From NCBI GenBank assembly GCA_002710885.1, contig PAIW01000103.1, positions 10,093-17,513 on the forward strand: a stretch of DNA of 7,421 bases. Direction: 5' to 3'. The position numbers and the translations under genes are program-made. This document shows positions 5,182 through 7,421 of this stretch, in pieces (within the stretch, counting starts at the first letter, position 1; the number at the start of each line of letters is the position of its first letter). The notes beneath the pieces are model-generated. The model had not been told where the DNA came from. It saw only the letters and a program-made list of their open reading frames with translations, and searched no databases. This stretch comes from Chloroflexota bacterium. GTDB taxonomy: Bacteria; Chloroflexota; Dehalococcoidia; SAR202; UBA11138.

Positions 5182-5643
5182 ATGACACAAGAATCGGTCA
5201 TAACTGACGAGATGCGGGCCGCCATCAACGTGGAGTCGGAACCGCTGGTTAATGCAGTCGAGGCAGGCGCGATCAAAAAATTCGCTCGTGCAATCGGCGA
5301 CACCAATCCGCTTTTCAACGACGAAGAAGCGGCTCGCGATTCGCGATACGGAGGCCTCATCGCTCCGCCGACCTTCTGCCGATCATTGAATTCAGGGCCA
5401 GCCAAGGTCAACGTCCAGAGTCCCTATCCTGCCGCTCTGGATGGCGGCAGCGAGTGGGAATACTTCGAGCCTATACGCCCAGGTGACCGAATCACCGTCA
5501 CCAACTACCTGGCCGGCATCCACGAGCGCCCCGGCAGGCTGGGCAACATGCTGTTCATGGTGCGAGAAACCAAGTACGTCAACCAGTTCGACAAAGTGGT
5601 GGCGCTTCAGCGCTCCACAGGCATCAGCTACAAGCCATCTTAG
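5182..5643 (+). CDS. MaoC-like N-terminal hot-dog domain protein (dehydratase/hydratase subunit)
   Basis: The 153-residue product is a single hot-dog domain of the MaoC_dehydrat_N type. The signature around residues 36-64 is ARAIGDTNPLFNDEEAARDS then GGLIAPPTF. The usual MaoC catalytic pattern is GDxNPxH; here D40 and N42-P43 are kept but the His position holds F45, as in the non-catalytic subunit of heterodimeric enzymes such as mycobacterial HadA/HadC. It probably binds the acyl chain while the downstream partner supplies catalysis. ATG at 5182 is chosen because AGGAGG lies six nt upstream; the frame is open further upstream to 5107, but that part is not protein-like. The partner gene begins 131 bp downstream on the same strand. 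Likely role: reversible hydration of enoyl-CoA or dehydration of (R)-3-hydroxyacyl thioesters; the exact substrate is unknown. Confidence 0.87.
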   Translation: MTQESVITDEMRAAINVESEPLVNAVEAGAIKKFARAIGDTNPLFNDEEAARDSRYGGLIAPPTFCRSLNSGPAKVNVQSPYPAALDGGSEWEYFEPIRPGDRITVTNYLAGIHERPGRLGNMLFMVRETKYVNQFDKVVALQRSTGISYKPS

Positions 5644-5692
5644 ACAACCGGAGCGAGTGTAACTGGAATCGAGAACTGATTAAACATCGATC

Positions 5693-5755
5693 GGATTCTT
5701 CACGTCCGTTCAGAATGACAATAATCTGACGGCTGAAAGCTGATCACTGAAAGCC
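5693..5755. repeat. Possible dispersed intergenic repeat between the MaoC genes
   Basis: The spacer between the two MaoC genes contains GGATTCTTCACG...TTCAGAATGAC, with ATTCT / AGAAT able to pair, followed by two copies of CTGAAAGC 14 bp apart (5733-5740, 5747-5754). This style of text recurs in intergenic DNA of many environmental bacterial genomes as I remember it; only one copy is in this window, so repeat status cannot be shown here. Confidence 0.3.
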
Positions 5756-5774
5756 AGATAGAGAGGAACAACAA

Positions 5775-6209
5775 ATGACAGACCAAGTGTACTTCGAGGA
5801 CGTTGCGGAAGGCCAGGAGCTGCCCGAAGTTCGTAAAGACCCGACGACCCAACAGCTTGTCATGTATGCAGGCGCGTCCGGCGACTACTATCAGATTCAC
5901 TACGATCTGAATTTTGCCAAGAACAACAACCTGCCCGACGTCATCCTGCATGGCGCGCTCAAGAACGCCTTCCTGGGCCAGATAATGACGAACTGGATTG
6001 GCGAAGGCGGCACACTCAAGAAGCTGAGCGCGCAGTATAGGGGCATGGACGTCCCCGGCACGCCGGCCTTCGTAAAGGGCGTAGTCAAGAAGAAGAGCGT
6101 CGAGAACGGCGAGAACCTCGTCGAATGCGACATCTGGCTAGAGGACCACGAGGGCAAACACACAACCCCCGGCGCGGCGGTCGTGTCGCTACCATCTAGG
6201 GCTGGCTGA
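5775..6209 (+). CDS. MaoC-family dehydratase/(R)-specific enoyl-CoA hydratase, catalytic subunit
   Basis: The 144-residue protein is a hot-dog fold enzyme with the hydratase-2 signature GASGDYYQIHYD: D37 and H42 are the expected catalytic pair, and the LHG at 58-60 lies on the strand that usually follows. The upstream protein lacks the His, so the two together resemble a HadA-HadB-like or MaoC heterodimer acting on acyl thioesters, in fatty-acid or sterol/aromatic side-chain metabolism. The start is backed by GAGAGG eight nt upstream. The gene ends with TGA 35 bp before a strong terminator. Substrate assignment cannot be made from the sequence. Confidence 0.9.
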   Translation: MTDQVYFEDVAEGQELPEVRKDPTTQQLVMYAGASGDYYQIHYDLNFAKNNNLPDVILHGALKNAFLGQIMTNWIGEGGTLKKLSAQYRGMDVPGTPAFVKGVVKKKSVENGENLVECDIWLEDHEGKHTTPGAAVVSLPSRAG

Positions 6210-6244
6210 GTTAGCTTCGTCACCTCCGCAGACCTGACAAATAA

Positions 6245-6280
6245 ATCAGGGCGGGTTTTTCAACCCGCCCTGATGATTTT
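6245..6280 (+). terminator. Strong bidirectional rho-independent terminator
   Basis: A perfect 13-bp GC-rich stem (ATCAGGGCGGGTT / AACCCGCCCTGAT, loop TTTC) is followed on the plus strand by GATTTT and on the minus strand by TTATTTG. It lies between the convergent MaoC and ArsR-SRPBCC transcription units and can end both. Bases 6281-6397 show nothing further. Confidence 0.85.
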
Positions 6281-6397
6281 CCCGGCCTCAGGACTATTCA
6301 ATAACTGGCGCAGTTCGGCCCAAAATTACCTGTCACAGGGGCGGTTAGACATAATCTTATCCTACGTTTGGTGAATGCACGGATGAGTGTCTCTCAA

Positions 6398-6899
6398 TTA
6401 CGTATTTACTGCCTGTAACTCTACAAACATCTCGTCCATGATCACGTACCCGCTCTCCCATCCACCACTCATATTGTCCACAGCACCAGCAAAACAGGCA
6501 ATCTCGGCATCGGTCGCTTCAAAAGGCTCCCATGTCAATCGAACCTTCGTCTTGGCGCCCATATGCTCGAGTGTCACGATCGTCAATATCACGCGAGGCC
6601 AGTCCGGCATCATCGGATTCGCGATGATGTTCCAATCAGAGTCTGACGAAGAGTGATGCCAAACGAGCTTCTCTTGGGGCGCTACTTCCTGGAACACGAT
6701 TTTGCTGAGGTCGGAATTGTCTCTCCATCTCATCTCGTTGAGCCTCAATCCGCCAGGTTTCAAATCAAATTTGTGGATGATCGTTTCCACCCCTAGCATA
6801 CCAACGGGAAAGCAATTCAGGATCAGTCCAAGCGCGCCAGACCATTTCACGGAGCGCATCGAACACTCGGTCAAGTAAATACTCAGGTAAATTACTCAT
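6398..6899 (-). pseudogene. SRPBCC/AHSA1-family protein with a frameshift near 6791-6800
   Basis: Two frames together make one AHSA1-type SRPBCC protein of about 167 residues. The first starts at ATG 6899 and reads MSNLPEYLLDRVFDALREM then VWRAWTDPELLSRWY, the usual N-terminus (FDAPRE..., WTDPELL..W). The second continues with GVETIIHKFDLKPGG, VAPQEKLVWHHSS, PRVILTIVTLEH, VRLTWEPFEATDAE and GGWESGYVIMDEM, to TAA at 6398. The switch is at a TATGCTAGGGG stretch: one base too many, or two too few, most simply a change in the G run. Without correction the first frame stops after about 45 codons. A TTG at 6874 opens the second frame, but its first 26 residues are not family-like. The gene overlaps the ArsR stop by 8 bp, the standard arrangement of these pairs. 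It may be a true pseudogene or a one-base sequencing error. Confidence 0.82.
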
Positions 6900-7245
6900 T
6901 GTTTTGTTTCATTTTGATAAGGACGTCGTCAAGCTCGTCAAAGCTTGGGCCCCAAAATGCTTTAAATTCCGCAAGCCAGTCGACGGCCGCCGCCATATTT
7001 TCAGCCTTCAACCTCGCAGGGCGGCGTTGCTTATCAATATCTCGCTCAATCAATCCTGCCCGTTCCAGCACCTTCAGATGCCTAGAGACCGCTGGTTGGC
7101 TTATTTCAAATGGAGCAGCAATCTCATTTACCGACGCCGGGCCACCTGCAAGCCGCGACATTATTGATCGCCGCGTCGAGTCGGCTAACGCCGCAAAGAC
7201 ATCGTCGAGATTTAATTCTGTTTTCATATAACTAGTTTTTTCCAT
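6892..7245 (-). CDS. ArsR-family winged-helix transcriptional regulator
   Basis: The 117-residue product has the ArsR HTH layout: LDDVFAALADSTRRSIMSRL, then VNEIAAPFEISQPAVSRHLK as the helix-turn-helix (recognition helix about 49-62), and the wing RDIDKQRRPARLK. It lacks the CVCDL metal-binding motif and has no cysteines, so it is not a metal sensor of the ArsR/SmtB kind. It belongs to the group that pairs with SRPBCC/AHSA1 proteins and usually represses its own operon. The gene overlaps the SRPBCC start by 8 bp (ATGAGTAA), so translation is coupled. ATG at 7245 has a weak AGAAAG upstream; ATG at 7227 (MKTELNLDDVF) fits family N-termini better but lacks a well-spaced ribosome site. The start is therefore uncertain by six codons. 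Confidence 0.92.
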   Translation of the reverse strand: MEKTSYMKTELNLDDVFAALADSTRRSIMSRLAGGPASVNEIAAPFEISQPAVSRHLKVLERAGLIERDIDKQRRPARLKAENMAAAVDWLAEFKAFWGPSFDELDDVLIKMKQNNE

Positions 7246-7275
7246 AACTAGTACTTTCTATAACCATGTTTTTAT
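7228..7275. repeat. Three 16-bp tandem repeats (ATAACTAGT type) at the ArsR start, probable operator
   Basis: Units start at 7228, 7244 and 7260: ATAACTAGTTTTTTCC, ATAACTAGTACTTTCT and ATAACCATGTTTTTAT. The first two agree at 13 of 16 positions, the last two at about 10. Each unit of the first two contains the palindrome ACTAGT. They lie between the candidate -10 and the start of ArsR and so are likely binding sites for the regulator itself (inference). Confidence 0.5.
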
Positions 7276-7296
7276 ATCCTAAGTTGGTCTTGTCAA
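7271..7296 (-). promoter_or_regulatory. Candidate promoter of the ArsR-SRPBCC operon
   Basis: The minus strand has a perfect TTGACA (7291-7296) and TATAAA (7271-7276), but the 14-bp spacer is short; taking TAAAAA as -10 would give 16. Transcription would begin near 7264, about 20 nt before ATG 7245. A short spacer can signal an activated or MerR-like promoter, or merely a weak match. From 7297 to 7421 I see no recognisable gene; a minus-strand frame is open from the right edge to TGA near 7310 without recognisable similarity. Confidence 0.35.
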
Positions 7297-7421
7297 TGGC
7301 TGCCAGATCAACACATAATCTCACCCGACTTGCTACGGTGAATAGCGTCCGATTCGTCTACTGCGGACAGGGTGCCAGAAGAGCGTCTTTGAAGCTGTGG
7401 GGATTCTGCTGCCGTATTTGT

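Noticed and set aside
6899..7231. 110-codon plus-strand frame opposite ArsR
   Set aside because: Antisense shadow of the ArsR gene, whose helix-turn-helix motif is clear.

Overview
The window looks like a piece of an environmental bacterial genome of moderate GC content. The mix of a luciferase-like flavin monooxygenase, paired MaoC hot-dog proteins, an ArsR/SRPBCC pair and selenoprotein genes resembles uncultivated Chloroflexota (SAR202/Dehalococcoidia-like), but that placement is inference from gene content only.

Left part (1-2720): three genes on the minus strand. In transcription order they are a small HAD-type phosphatase, a D-2-hydroxyacid dehydrogenase and an LLM-class flavin-dependent oxidoreductase that runs off the left edge. 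The last has its own promoter, with a perfect 12-bp palindrome overlapping the spacer. Next come two decayed gene remnants that almost touch: the N-terminal part of a GNAT acetyltransferase (+) ended by TGA, and a parallel beta-helix fragment (-) broken by TAA.

Centre (3370-4900): the remarkable part, a minus-strand cluster that ordinary gene calling breaks up. It encodes a small CxC protein of unknown function, a ferredoxin:thioredoxin reductase (FTR) catalytic subunit, and a glutaredoxin. The FTR frame contains two in-frame TGA codons, and they fall exactly where the two redox-active cysteines of FTR belong (CPC becomes CPU, CxC becomes CxU), while the four expected iron-sulfur ligand cysteines stay intact. 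The glutaredoxin frame contains one TGA at the first active-site cysteine (UGPC). Each TGA is followed 13-15 nt later by a perfect 7-bp hairpin whose small loop contains GU, the geometry of a bacterial SECIS element. I read this as a selenocysteine redox module: a candidate diselenide FTR passing electrons from ferredoxin to a seleno-glutaredoxin. A rho-independent terminator closes it.

Right part (5000-7421): a plus-strand pair of MaoC-like hot-dog proteins (probably a heteromeric enoyl/3-hydroxyacyl dehydratase-hydratase) with a candidate promoter, converging on a minus-strand ArsR-SRPBCC operon. A strong bidirectional terminator separates them. The SRPBCC gene carries a frameshift, and three 16-bp tandem repeats overlap the ArsR start region. 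The last ~120 bases hold nothing I recognise.
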